From Morchella semilibera (lineage: Eukaryota > Ascomycota > Pezizomycetes > Pezizales > Morchellaceae): DNA of 64,000 nucleotides. Position 1 is the first letter of the stretch. Each line of letters begins with the position of its first letter. Location of the stretch: the NCBI GenBank assembly GCA_009192285.1, contig WBVU01000012.1, forward strand, positions 806,001 through 870,000, in the 5' to 3' direction. The notes under the pieces were generated by a model that had not been told where the DNA came from, searched no databases, and saw only the letters and a program-made list of their open reading frames with translations. This document shows, piece by piece, positions 12,801 through 23,722 of the stretch. The position numbers were made by a program, and so were the translations under genes.

Positions 12801-13613
12801 CGAACCCTTCCATGAACTTCCGAGATGCCCATGGTTATCAGACCCAGCAAAGATTTTCCTAGCGTGAACAGTCACGGTATATCACTCGACGCTAATCCTG
12901 ACCTTGATGCGCGGTTTGTGCTTCTCGTCTCGCCTAATTGACTAGCTACAGGGCTCTAGGTATGTCTTATATACTAGTATAGTATAGATATACCATATCC
13001 TCAAAAGATATGTACTAGGCCAAGGTCCTAGGCCTTTGCACTCCTAGCAAACACAAATGCACCGTTCCCATGTCTCGGAGCCCAAAACTAAATTAACTCT
13101 CAGCGTGGTAAATATAAAGGAATTCCCTGGACATTGTTGCTATAATTATACAGAAGGGGTCTAACAGCCCTTTCATACTAATAGGTTTTGGTATGCCAGA
13201 CACTAGAGGCACTCAGGCTCCATTTGGATTCGCCTCGAAATATGTTTTGGTAAAATAAGTACATGGTTCCGGTTATATTTGTTAACTACATAGGTGTAGT
13301 TTTCACGCCATTTAAATGCGTCGACAGGAATAAGGATAGAGTTGGTACTATCGTCCTTGAAAACGCTGTAGGACTATGGCAATACTGCTCTACACTTCGC
13401 TGGGGTGCGGGGGTGGTGTAGTGAGTTCTTCCTATGCCGCACTTTGGTGGTATTCATTTACTCGTCCTTCTGATACTGTGCAAAAGCGATACTAAAAACA
13501 CTTTCCTTCCATAACACTAAGTATGTCGTTTGGATTAAAACCCACTTTTGCCCGTTTACCGAGCCTAAACTTATCGATCCCCATAGCCCTTTGCGCGGAT
13601 ATCATCACGATAT
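9841..13613. other. 3.8-kb intergenic region, no convincing gene
   Basis: AT-richer DNA with a G run at about 9919-9933, four TACATGTA octamers (10000, 10115, 10338, 10629) and clusters of TACATA. An open frame at 10760-10978 starts with ATG behind a plausible leader and could encode 72 residues, but it shows no domain. The part from about 11.0 to 13.5 kb reads as decayed sequence with stops in every frame. Confidence 0.5.
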
Positions 13614-14382
13614 CTACTCCGTTTTGGGTGTACTCCCCATATGTTTCCTTATCGTGTGTCTATACACATCCATACATGGAGTCTGGCCATAACATTCACC
13701 ATACACCTCCACATAAGCCTCGTGTAACAGCGGACACTCCTTCTGATTCTCAAACACATAGGCCCTTGTCAGATACACCAGCCTAAAGGCGTCGCTCGAT
13801 AAGCTTCTTATATCATCCTCCCCAGTCTCCTCTGGATCAAGCATCTCTGTAGTTGGTAGCTCGGGAACTTTCATAATGAGGTTTTCCCCTAAACTAGGAG
13901 GGAACAGTCCGATCAGCTCTAAAACGACCTTACTTACCTCTAGCCTCATTTCAGGGGTACTTGATGTCATATCCCTGATAATCTTTGACTGAGCGAGTTC
14001 GATATCTCGCCATCTGTATAACCCCGCCCTCGCGGGTTCGGTAGGTGTTTTAGTCTGCCCCGGCTCTAACTCGAAATCAATAGTTAGTTGCGCAAGGGGA
14101 ATAACACACATGAGGTATGTTGACAAACCAACCTGTGTCTGCATTTGATTCTCGTACATTTTCAACCTGGGTTGTGCTAGATCTAGGGGTCACCCAGGGA
14201 TTACTTCCCATGCTCTTCCCCTTACGTAGATAGGCCTTTGTCTCGTTGTCCCACTCGGCCCACACTGATAAAATACGCATTCTGTTCAGCACCCGCTCTT
14301 TAATATAAGGAGAGTGAATAAAACCAGTTTTATGCACAGCACCCTCCACTCGCTTATCCTTCATACTTGGATTCGAGGCCAT
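13614..14382 (-). CDS. Hypothetical protein, 233 aa (two exons)
   Basis: Exon 1 is 14133-14382 and exon 2 is 13614-14065. The 67-base intron has donor GTTGGT, an ACTAAC branch-point sequence about 20 bases before the acceptor TTAG, and joins the two frames exactly (Gly codon first base G plus AG giving Glu). Without splicing the two frames overlap out of phase, which would look like a broken gene. The N-terminal part is basic (SMKDKRVEGAVHKTGFIHS) with a Trp/charged helix. The C-terminal part is helical and acidic, ending with several Cys and His (ECPLLHEAYVEVYGECYGQ). No family is recognised and no signal peptide or membrane segment is present. The donor GTTGGT is unusual, so the exact exon end is less certain than the gene itself. 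Confidence 0.5.
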
Positions 14383-14879
14383 ACCGGGCTCGTTTAACCA
14401 CGCAAAACCTTCCGTATTACCACCCGGCCACGGCTCCCGGAAATCGAGCCCGGGGGTATAAAAGTCTTGAGTTCGAAGGGCATATTAGTATCATGAAGAT
14501 TCTTAGGACTAATATATCTATACATACCACCACTTCCGAGCTCTGGCGGGATATAACCCTTTTCTCCCATCAATATTTGCTGGTTGAGGATATTATTAAG
14601 GTGCTTGCAATTGGTGTAGTTGATGTAGGATATGGTAGATTGGAGATGTGCAATTTAAAATTCGGAAATAACAGGTTGTGATTTAAGATACAGGTTAAAA
14701 CTCTGAACACATTTCTTCTAGCTATCTATAGTGAAACTGCAACTATGTCATAACACCCTCCTCCCCCCCCCCCCCTCTAAATCACTATAACAGCTCGGTA
14801 CTTAACAACTAAGCAGAATCAGTAGCTTCGACCTGATGCCTGAGTATTATTCTTGATCAATCCACTAGACAATATCTAT

Positions 14880-16199
14880 CTACCGACTTATTCTTTGCAG
14901 TTTCATTTTTTTTGATCCAATCTTAGCCATCACCCCAGTCAAAACCCGTTTATATGTACGCAATTTCTTTGGCGGAGTTGGAGGTATAGGTAAGACCGGG
15001 GACAGAGCAAGGGTTTGGCCCTGGGTCCGGTTTAGAGCCCAGACTGGGGTCTGGGCCGGAGACCGATCTGGTGTCAAAGTTGATGCCGATGCTTGGGCCG
15101 AGATAGGAATCCGGGGTAACTCTGGAGCTGGGGCTGGGGCTGGAGCCACGTACGCCGCAACATTAGCCACCATACTCGATTGATCCGCCAATAATTCCCC
15201 ACGCTTGATTTTTTCCCTTTGACGGGCCTCTCTGATCTCTTTCTGGCGTCCCGAATCAACTTCTCTCGAACGTGGAAAAGACTTCCACCCCCGCTGAAGG
15301 ACTGGGGGAGAACTAAGTTCCTCAATTTGTGGTCCTGGGGCAACATCATCAAAATGAATTGGACCGTCCCTTGACGGTGGTGGGGTATGTCTAGTTGATG
15401 GCGGGAATTCTTTGGAGGACGGTGGTACTCTTGTGCGGGCTGCGAGGGGGATTGAACCAATTTTTCGAGCATTTATTCTCTGCGCGGATTGCATGATGGT
15501 TCTTTGTGGCCTATTGCCTCCGTATGAGGATTGATAATATGTATTCATATAATGTGGTCTCATCTTAGCATTGGTAGTATTATTGATCTGTGGCACTCCA
15601 ATCTGAGCCCTTCTGGTGTTTGGGTTTGAGGCTTGTAGTATGGCGAACTTTGGCTCCAATAGTTGTCCAACAGGCCTGGGACCAACACTATTGGCACTAT
15701 AAACCGGTGGAGGTATGGTCCTTTCAGGTCTGTTGCGGCCATAAGAAGGCTTGTAGTAAGATAAAGTTATATCGTTTTCTATCCCAATCTGGGCCTTTGT
15801 GGGGTTATTTTCTGGCGGAGCCGAGACTGGGTATGCTCGGTGGACATTTTTTTGTTGGCTGGTAGTGCTGGCACTGTACCCCGAGTGAAGGATAGTTCTT
15901 TCTGGTCTGCTTCGACGGTAAGAAGGTCGATAATAGGCTGTGTTGATATTAGTTTGAGCCAAAACCTGAGGATTGTTTGGCGGTTGAGGCGGGAGCCTGA
16001 TTCTGCTGTCCGTGTAGGGGGCTGGTGTTCTGCTTGGTTCAGAAGTTGATGATGGGGTAGCATAGTTCAGGTTCTGGTCATGAGCCATATCAATCATTTT
16101 GGGTAAGAGTGGGGTGACGTCTACTAGGAAGGAGATATCTCGACTTTCTGTGATGGGCCCTGATTCCGGAGCGAGGTTTAAAGTATGTACTAAGTTCAT
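14880..16199 (-). CDS. Hypothetical disordered protein with three internal YYxPSY...RPERTI repeats, 439 aa
   Basis: One long frame starting at ATG 16199. Almost the whole protein is Pro/Ser/Arg/Asn-rich and probably disordered. Three related repeat units are visible at about residues 75-130, 131-190 and 191-250. Each begins N-P...A-Q and contains AYYRPSYRRSRPERTI, SYYKPSYGRNRPERTI or TYYQSSYGGNRPQRTI. The C-terminal half has a basic coiled stretch (EIREARQREKIKRGE), an APAPAPAPE linker and a Lys/Arg-rich end. The regular Tyr/Arg spacing suggests a multivalent binding or assembly segment; function is unknown. A TACATGTA octamer lies 18 bases upstream of the start, and the upstream gap is shared with the oppositely directed gene at 17360, so the two could share a promoter region. 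Confidence 0.7.
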   Translation of the reverse strand: MNLVHTLNLAPESGPITESRDISFLVDVTPLLPKMIDMAHDQNLNYATPSSTSEPSRTPAPYTDSRIRLPPQPPNNPQVLAQTNINTAYYRPSYRRSRPERTILHSGYSASTTSQQKNVHRAYPVSAPPENNPTKAQIGIENDITLSYYKPSYGRNRPERTIPPPVYSANSVGPRPVGQLLEPKFAILQASNPNTRRAQIGVPQINNTTNAKMRPHYMNTYYQSSYGGNRPQRTIMQSAQRINARKIGSIPLAARTRVPPSSKEFPPSTRHTPPPSRDGPIHFDDVAPGPQIEELSSPPVLQRGWKSFPRSREVDSGRQKEIREARQREKIKRGELLADQSSMVANVAAYVAPAPAPAPELPRIPISAQASASTLTPDRSPAQTPVWALNRTQGQTLALSPVLPIPPTPPKKLRTYKRVLTGVMAKIGSKKMKLQRISR

Positions 16200-16409
16200 G
16201 TACTTGAAATTTTAGCTACATGTAGTAAATTTATTAAATGGGCTAACCCAATATGAATAGGTGCTTTACATGTAGGTGGTTGGATTTTTGAGCAGGGGCA
16301 AAAGTAAGTCCGATAGGTACAACATACACCCCACCGCTGGGATGTTTTAGGCTAGCTTATATAAAATCTTATATATACGTATAATTACAATCATGTAAGA
16401 ATGTATTTA

Positions 16410-16527
16410 GGCCCGTTTGGCAACCAGACAAAACGGAGTTTCCAAAGATCAAGGCCTAACAAAAAGATCATTGAAGCGGAGTTTACAAGGGGGAAAACTC
16501 CGTTTCGGCCTGTTGACAAACGGGCCC
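16410..16527. mobile_element. 118-bp MITE with about 32-bp terminal inverted repeats (PIF/Harbinger-like)
   Basis: The left end starts GGCCCGTTTGGCAACC and the right end finishes GACAAACGGGCCC; the arms stay complementary for about 32 bases (including AAACGGAGTTT/AAACTCCGTTT). TTA lies directly outside both ends (16407-16409 and 16528-16530), matching the TWA target duplication of PIF/Harbinger elements. It has no coding capacity and sits in the promoter region between the genes at 16199 and 17360. Class assignment is inference from the ends and the TTA. Confidence 0.65.
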
Positions 16528-17359
16528 TTACATACATGTATATATCAGTATATGTGTCTAAATGTACATACATGTATAGTCTCGGTCTCGCTCCTAGACA
16601 TTTGGACTGCATGTATTTATATAGCATCTGGAGAAAGTTTGGGGCTAATACATGTACTTAAGTTATAGAAATTGCGCTACATGTAGTTTCCAACCTTGTA
16701 GTCTCACAAATTCTTCCTCCCTACATAAAACCTCCGCCCATGGATGTAAGTTTCATCCAGAAATTTTATAAAATCTAAATTCATGAGCAGAACAATTCAG
16801 ATCTGAGTATATTGATGGGTAAATATGACACAATATCAAGCGCCATTTTTGAAGTTGGTTTAGGTTTTAAAGAATAAATTTATCTTGTGACCAAAACGTA
16901 CCGCACAACATCAATCAAACATACTGAAATTGGTCAAGTTTGTCGGATTGTTAGTGGAGGACGGCTCGTTGATGAAGGACTTGGAGGAACGGGTTAGCGT
17001 AAAGGTCACAGGGAGTCCAATCTCATCAGAGCGGATTCTGGACTTCCTTCGACTTCCCGTCCCCTCTTCTGACCTTCTCATCATCCACTTCCATCTTATC
17101 AACTAAACTTCTTTCACTGCTCTCGAGATCACAAGATGATGTGGCGCTCTTAGATCTAATCTTTCAAGTTTCATCGACACAGTTTTTCTGAAACGAACAA
17201 ACATCGCTGGTGGGCCGTTTCTAGAACACTTAAGTTTCAAGTGGAGTAAACTAGACTAACACCTCTTAGACTTGTTCTAACATACCAACATCAACAATAC
17301 TTTCGATTGCCGCATCTCTAGATCACCACCAGTTACTATCACCACAATAAATAGTTACC

Positions 17360-18640
17360 ATGCCTGGCCAGGCCTACTATAAGAAGTCTGCGCGTGCAGC
17401 TAGCCCCGAAAGAAACTCCACAGCATGCCCACGCCCTGAGTCGTGTAGCTCTATCTATTCACTTTATGACGAAAACGATGTCCCGCCTGAAATCAAAGCT
17501 ATTATGTCGATGAGCAAGGAGGAAAGGTACCCACCGAGGCCTATTCATGCTGCTAAGGCCAAGTCTCAAAGTGTTACCAGAAAGACAAAGGTTGATCCTG
17601 GCCAACAGGAAACAGAGAAGCCGAAGGTTGAGCTCCCGAAATCTATAACGCAGAATCAGAATACACTGAGCCCTGGGTCCAGTCAACAAAACGTCATAAC
17701 TAGCGAATTGAACAGTTCTACTCAGGAGAATGGGGGGGAGAATCAATCAGCTGTCAACCCTGCTGGATCGAAAATCATACTTCCCACTACACAAATAATC
17801 ATTGGATCACTCTATTCAAAAGTAGGAATTGAAAAGCCACCCGGAATCATTGGGCGGCAGCTCGACACCCCCCGGCCCACCGATAATCTTACAAACGAGC
17901 AGGAGCCAATTGCTAAGGACAGAACTATGGACAGTCGTAGCTCACACTTGAGGATTTCGCAACCAATGGGATTAGCCAAAGTTGAGTCTGCTCAACCAAA
18001 TATCAAATCCACCCCAATTGTCCCCCAGTCATCCATCAAGGCCACTCATATTCAAAGCACGCGTACCGTCACACCATCAAAGAACACCGGCTACTCTTAC
18101 ATTGAAGGCTTGCCTACCACCTCATCTCCAGACCCTTCCACTGCCTCACTTGCTGCAGCTCAGGGCCTAGCGTCGTCGGCTGCGCCGGGTCAATTCGTGC
18201 GGGGCATATCGCAGCCATTTCCTCCTTCAAAGACTCTAGGAGAATATCCTCAGTACCCCCACAATCAAACGTACACCTACATCAACGATAGCTCCTGTGG
18301 CACACCCCGCCCAGACCCCCGCACCCTGCTCGAGCACATCGAACGGTTCACCCCAGAAGGTGACATGGCCGCCCACGCAACCAAAAATATCCGTGATGAG
18401 GGAACTCTAGAGCGGACCTCGCAATTGGTGGGGGTGGGATCGGGGGGTGGTGGCTCGGTCTTGGGGGAAAGGGAGAAAGGGAAGAAGGCGAAGAAGAAGG
18501 CAATTTGCAAGAGTATGATTTCAGCCCCTATCGGGCTAGGTGTCAAAGATGAAAGAAAGGAAGTCTCGGAGGTTGTCGTACCAAAGGAAGACCCTCCAAA
18601 GGGAAACATTTTGTTGAGGGCTTTGAGGAGGATGGCCTAA
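17360..18640 (+). CDS. Hypothetical disordered protein, 426 aa
   Basis: Single frame with start ATG behind a C/A-rich leader (AATAGTTACCATGCC). The product is Ser/Thr/Pro/Gln-rich and probably intrinsically disordered, with no signal peptide or membrane segment. Notable parts are an N-terminal basic AYYKKSARAASPER motif, an Ala-rich patch near the middle (ASLAAAQGLASSAAPG), a GSGGGGS linker followed by a Lys-rich block (GEREKGKKAKKKAICK) near residue 370, and a C-terminal amphipathic NILLRALRRMA. The AYYKKSARAASPER start weakly recalls the AYYRPSYRRSRPER repeats of the divergent neighbour. No family recognised; a regulatory or scaffold role is possible but unproven. Confidence 0.7.
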   Translation: MPGQAYYKKSARAASPERNSTACPRPESCSSIYSLYDENDVPPEIKAIMSMSKEERYPPRPIHAAKAKSQSVTRKTKVDPGQQETEKPKVELPKSITQNQNTLSPGSSQQNVITSELNSSTQENGGENQSAVNPAGSKIILPTTQIIIGSLYSKVGIEKPPGIIGRQLDTPRPTDNLTNEQEPIAKDRTMDSRSSHLRISQPMGLAKVESAQPNIKSTPIVPQSSIKATHIQSTRTVTPSKNTGYSYIEGLPTTSSPDPSTASLAAAQGLASSAAPGQFVRGISQPFPPSKTLGEYPQYPHNQTYTYINDSSCGTPRPDPRTLLEHIERFTPEGDMAAHATKNIRDEGTLERTSQLVGVGSGGGGSVLGEREKGKKAKKKAICKSMISAPIGLGVKDERKEVSEVVVPKEDPPKGNILLRALRRMA

Positions 18641-19252
18641 GACCTGATATACTGCCCTCCCCCGACCTTCCATCAAAATCATCCACTGCACCTGATATAA
18701 TCTTAGCTTGATATTCGTTTCACTGGATATTAATCTCACCAGCCATACATGTCGTCGGATTTGGAACTGATCGGATATCGTGAGATATCCGTTTGCTCAA
18801 TTGTCATCAAATGTCCGCTTCGCTAAATAAAAAACAACCACTCCCTTTACCCCTAGAAATGCGTTAAATCTCACTGTTATCAGTCTAGTTTGTCATCCAA
18901 CTTAGATATACGCTAATTATGTTCCTCCTTTCCTGTACTTAGTTTCTTGTTTTCTCTCCATGTAAGGTACACATCGCTGCACTCACCAAACATTTCAGCC
19001 GGATATGTACTTTTTACAAGATATCTAAATTGGAAATTCTTGGATATCAAGGTCCCAAATTTCCAAGGCGAGATACAGTAGGTAGTACAGCTAGTTGGAT
19101 AACTAATACCTTTGCTGTACGTGAGCATCAAATAAAGATTTACATTCGACTAGCCACGAATGATGATTGTACCTTCTTGCAAACAAGCACTCCAAAATCC
19201 CACCACTAAAGCCGATTACTTCATGATTAATGAGTTAACCAGTCACATAATT

Positions 19253-19437
19253 AATCACTCTATTGTGTCTTTATTGCTATTTTTGTTGTTATTTTTATTG
19301 TTATTTTCTGCTTGTATGTTTTGTTCTTTGTCAGGGTGGGGGAACAGGCCTGTTCCAGAGGGGAATGGGTTCATTACCATAGCCTAAGGGCTGGATGTAA
19401 TTAATGAAGTAAACCAAAAAAAAATCACTCTATTGTG
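19253..19437 (+). mobile_element. Short poly(A)-tailed retroposon (SINE or truncated LINE end) with 15-bp target duplication
   Basis: AATCACTCTATTGTG occurs at 19253-19267 and again, identical, at 19423-19437. Between them lie about 155 bases that begin with a T-rich stretch (TCTTTATTGC...) and end in an A run after GTAAACC, as expected of a target-primed retroposon in plus orientation. The insert contains a palindrome (GGAACAGGCCTGTTCC). No A/B pol III boxes are evident, so it may be a 5'-truncated LINE tail or a processed transcript rather than a true SINE. Confidence 0.7.
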
Positions 19438-19537
19438 CTGATTTCACCCCGAGTGACGGCCCATGACTATGTATTATTATCGATATCAATTACCAAGAAA
19501 CGATACATATATGTTTACCTAACGTATCTTCACCCAA

Positions 19538-19745
19538 TCTGGCTGGTGGTCAGGCAGAATTGTAATTAGAGGCGTCTAACTATTTCCAGTCATTGTGGTG
19601 AATATAACGCCCAGCGTATGGGTGATAGTTTCTGGCATGCGTGACAGTTTGTAACATTGTTTCCGTTCCCTGTGTTGTTGATATCACGATTACTGGAAAT
19701 GGTTAGATGCCTCCAATTACAATTCTGTCTGACCACCAGCCAGAT
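19538..19745. repeat. Foldback element with about 60-base inverted arms
   Basis: The left arm at about 19538-19596 (ATCTGGCTGGTGGTCAGG...) is the reverse complement of the right arm at about 19687-19745 (...GACCACCAGCCAGAT), with about 90 bases between. The arms differ at only about seven sites, mostly G/A or C/T. That bias fits repeat-induced point mutation. It is probably a non-autonomous DNA element; no clear target duplication is visible. Confidence 0.65.
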
Positions 19746-22700
19746 AGAAGTCCTACGCGAGCACTCATGTACTCCCATATGATGCCCAATGTGTATTGTA
19801 CACTTCAACACGCCAGCGAAATTCAATGGAGTCGTACATGAACCATGTCGGTAGGAATTGAATGTTTGTTTATGTATTTACTATTAGCACACATAAACAC
19901 ATGCACTAGGCACCTAGCTCGCCCATACTGACGCATCATGAGGATACCTTTGTATCCCCCGATGCCTCCGCTAAGTGCCAAAGTTGATTTCATAAACAGT
20001 GCTGTTTGTATGCGCTGGCTCTCTTATGCATTCTTCTCTGGATTAGGTAGCAAGGCTCGACACCCCTCATCACGACTTTTATGTCACGAGCGGTGGGAAA
20101 TCGATGGGTAAGTGCACGTTTATGTTCGAGAGCCTAGATATTATATACTCGAGATCTACATACCCTAAAGCTGTCCTGTTGTCATGATGCTACGGTCCAA
20201 TCATTGACAAAGATCCTTGTCGCCCAATTGCTCAAGTTCCCACAAAGGCCTAGACTAGGAAGCCGAAAGGACATCTCCGAGGGTCAGGGGATGGTTAGCA
20301 ACGGAATTGCGTAATTTGATGATAGAAGCGCCAAAGAAAAGAAAGAAAAAAACTTGAATCATGGATCGTCTTTATTACTGGTGAACCGAACGAGGGCATG
20401 ATCATGACTCTGCAATATTTGCGCCTCAGAATTTTAGAGGTGGCAATATTGATACAAGTCCGGGCACGGGACCCTACAAGACTGCCTAGGGCTCTTACCA
20501 TCAACCAGTATTGCAGAATGACTGGTATTACAAGCCAAAGAAGGCTCTGATAGGGCAACTCAGCTAGGAATCATGCCTAACGCGGTTAACTTTGGGCTCC
20601 AATGTTACCAAACATATCAGATCTCGATCACTGCAACACATATACGCGCAGGCGGGAACGACCGCATATGGAGATCCCACAACAGCAACTCTTTCAGCAG
20701 CTTCAGTGGTCACACTCTACAGTATTTAGAGTAAAACGGTCACACCCACATTTTCAAATTTCGAGCTCAAATATTCTTTGAGCTCCTAAGATCTTGCTTG
20801 GCGGGCTATCCGCAAATCTTTAGACTCAGAAGTTGTTGGTCAAATCGCTCTATTAATACCGGCTTTAAGCGAGAAATTATTTCGAGAATTTAGGCTTGCA
20901 GAATTATGCAAGGTGTGTTCTAGATGGGTCTATGTATTGTATGTACCACCGTACGTATATACGCCCTTCCGACGAAACAATAATAGTGGCCAGTATCTTA
21001 TAATCTGCTCGAAGAAAATTTCTCGACACGACTAATTACCGCCTGGATAGGTTAGGTTTCCTTCAATTGACTTCTACTCCGAATCAGCCTTATCAGGGAT
21101 AATCTAAACTCGGCAACAGACTATTTTGAACACAGCTCATTTTGATAACAGAGAGCTTGTTCTCATTCGGCCACTTCCGCCTAGCCTTTCCTCACGTAGC
21201 CTTGGCCCTTCGACTGTAGCTGATAGAGAGCTACATGTTAAAAGGTGCCTTGTGATGAAGAAGCAGAGGGCAGCAGTTGGCCTGAGAGTGGGTACATGTA
21301 TGGCAGCGGATGTAGATCAATGCATCTAGCCAAGATAGGAGCAGGAAAGCGGGGAAAGTGTCTGCCTAAGTAGAGTACATACATTTGCACTGCCAATCCT
21401 ACGCCAACGCCAGCCACATTATCAAATGACAAGAACTAATTCCACAATTGCAAAGGGGCTGTTAAATGAAAATTAATGCGAGTGATCAACTATGAGTTAT
21501 ACTAACAAATATCGATAGACTTTAGTGATGGGATCCGGTGTATCTACAAAATTTGTAATGGGCCGGGGGAGAAGGGGCAAACACCCCTACTGACCCAAAG
21601 CTAGAAACGATTATAATAAACATTACCTATTCAAGAAGGGTAATATTAAGGCTGCCGCACCGTCTCGCACGGTCTTAAAAAAAAGTTTCGAAGTTGACTA
21701 CTATACCTGGTAATAGAGTCTTTTTTATCCACATTGACTCGAAGGTTGAAAGGGCAAAATTACCGGGAGTCGTATGCGTAAGCTAGGTGGGGGAAAGAAC
21801 ACACATGAAAGAGCCAATAACATGACGGGACTCATTCTTCTCTCAGCGTAATTCTGAGAAATTTGACAGATCATATGTCTAAAATTCAGGGTTAGGTCTT
21901 TCATGAAAAGATCCTGGTAGTTTTTCCCTCAACTCTACAACCTTCGAGTGTGGGATAAAGACTCTAATAGTAGTAAGTAGAATACATAATGTGCTTGTAT
22001 CCTTATTTAGAATACTCGTCAAAATACATTTCTATTTCATGTCCAAGCGTATCACAAGGTTGAAGCGTTGAGGCATTTGTGCTATAGCGGCGCTAAGGTG
22101 TTGTGTCGGCTACATTGTACATACATTTAGGTACATTTAGGTACTCTGCGTACATGTACATACATTTCAGCTACGTCAGCTACCTCAGCGCGCTCAACCT
22201 GGTAGCAGTTTTCTATGCGAATCATAATATACACGAGTGACTGAGCACGATTTGTTTTCAAGACAAATACATGTAGGGTAGGTACTATATGTAGGCGACC
22301 GATGTTCGTTTATATAATAGTATATACTCATATAAGTATGGTAACGTATCATACATTTGGTATGATTGGCTACATGATCAGTTGGGGTCGCTAATCCTTG
22401 AAGTCTAAAACCCCGGTCTACTCTATGGGCAATATTGTGGAAGAGCACGTACCGATTTTGACATCTAGAGATCTACTCTATACATTTCACTATCACCGAT
22501 GATTCTAATCTTTCTCATGCATAAAGGTCATGCATGAGTGAGATACACCTAATGTTTTAATCGTGTGATAGGTACTCAATCCTTTTAATGCAAAAGAACA
22601 GTGGTGGTGGCAAGACGTAAAGCAACCAATCAGACGGCTTAGATTTGACCCTTTGAACCCGGCCATTCTTTAAGGAAGGTCTACACGAAGATCAGTAAGA

Positions 22701-23017
22701 CTTCAAGCACAAGGATACGGATGAATCGAAACGTCTGATTACATTTGATTCTTGATCTACTATACATACAAGGATAGAATCTTATCTAAGCGGGTCAAAG
22801 CTGTGATAATTTATGTACAAATGAGTCCCAGAGGTCCGAACGTGCCGGGCTTTACTTTCTAAACACTACCACAGCTGCAGTCCTAATACCAATACTCACT
22901 TAGCGCGAGGCCGCTGCGCTGGACTATTTTTGGAACAATATACCATTCCTCGCGATATAAGTACCGGCTCTACCACCTTGATGTTAAGTATACCCCGGAA
23001 TTCTCGGGCTCTAGAAA

Positions 23018-23722
23018 ATGTCTGACTTTACTCATTCTTGGCCAAAGGGGGAGCGTGGTGGTAGAATAGCTGCGAGTAAAATCACCGCAAAGTACATCGA
23101 GAGCTGTGTCGGAGCTGATATTGCTGATTTAGCTAAGGTAAGTGAATTTGTTATCAACGAAACTCCTATATAAACCAGAACCTTACCTCCATATAGATAG
23201 TATTCAATAATCCTTCGTCCAAGTTCCACCAGGAATGGACCGCAGCAGTCAAGACCTGTGATCCACTAGAGAAGGGGGAGAGTCGAGATAGAAGATGGAC
23301 AGAATTCCGGATTCGATGCGGGTTTACGCTTGTTGAGGCGATGATATGGGATATTAGAAGTGATCCCACACTGTCTATAAAGCTTGACCCTGGTGGATTT
23401 GAAGAGCACTGGATGTTTTACAAGTGGATATATGACTACTGGCTCGCAGCGAGTCGTGGCAATCTGAATTGGACAGGGAAGGGCAAACAAGCTTGTAAGT
23501 TTTTACCATAATCATTGAGAGATATAGGAGTGGACTCATCTTATATCCCACAGGTCAACCCAAATCACCTCAGAAGATACTAGCAGCTCCTGTTCAAAGT
23601 ATGTTGCTCCTTGAGTAAGTTGATTTTAGTGCTGATATTTGTCCATAGAGAACGACCCGAAAGAGTCACCACCTATAGCTACAGGGGGAAGAGTAATGAC
23701 TGTCCGTGAACTTGCGTCTTAA
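23018..23722 (+). CDS. Hypothetical protein, 178 aa (four exons)
   Basis: Exons are 23018-23137, 23197-23494, 23554-23598 and 23649-23722. The introns are 59, 59 and 50 bases; donors are GTAAGT, GTAAGT and GTATGT and acceptors ATAG, CACAG and CATAG, all keeping frame. No single exon forms a long frame of its own, so the gene is easy to miss. The protein starts MSDFTHSWPKGERGGRI. Its central part is rich in Trp and charged residues (HQEWTAAVKTCDP, RRWTEFRIRCG, GGFEEHWMFYKWIYDYWL) and looks like a small all-helical domain. The tail is Pro/Lys-rich and ends MTVRELAS. There is no signal peptide or TM segment and no known family is recognised. Three clean introns all in frame by chance would be improbable, hence fairly high confidence. 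Confidence 0.72.

Larger units (their letters stand above)
18641..23017. other. 4.4-kb intergenic region with small repeats
   Basis: Contains a poly(A)-tailed retroposon at 19253-19437 and a foldback element at 19538-19745 (listed separately), TACATGTA octamers at 21293, 22151 and 22268, and a short palindrome GAGCTC-AAA...TTTGAGCTC near 20763. A copy of a short dispersed sequence shared with 4916-4956 lies at about 20815-20856. No gene is convincing. An open frame at 19938-20114 ending just past a GTAAGT was considered and not accepted. Confidence 0.5.

Noticed and set aside
19938-20114. 58-codon plus-strand frame running into GTAAGT
   Set aside because: A possible first exon, but no convincing following exon; frames of this size are expected by chance in decayed DNA.
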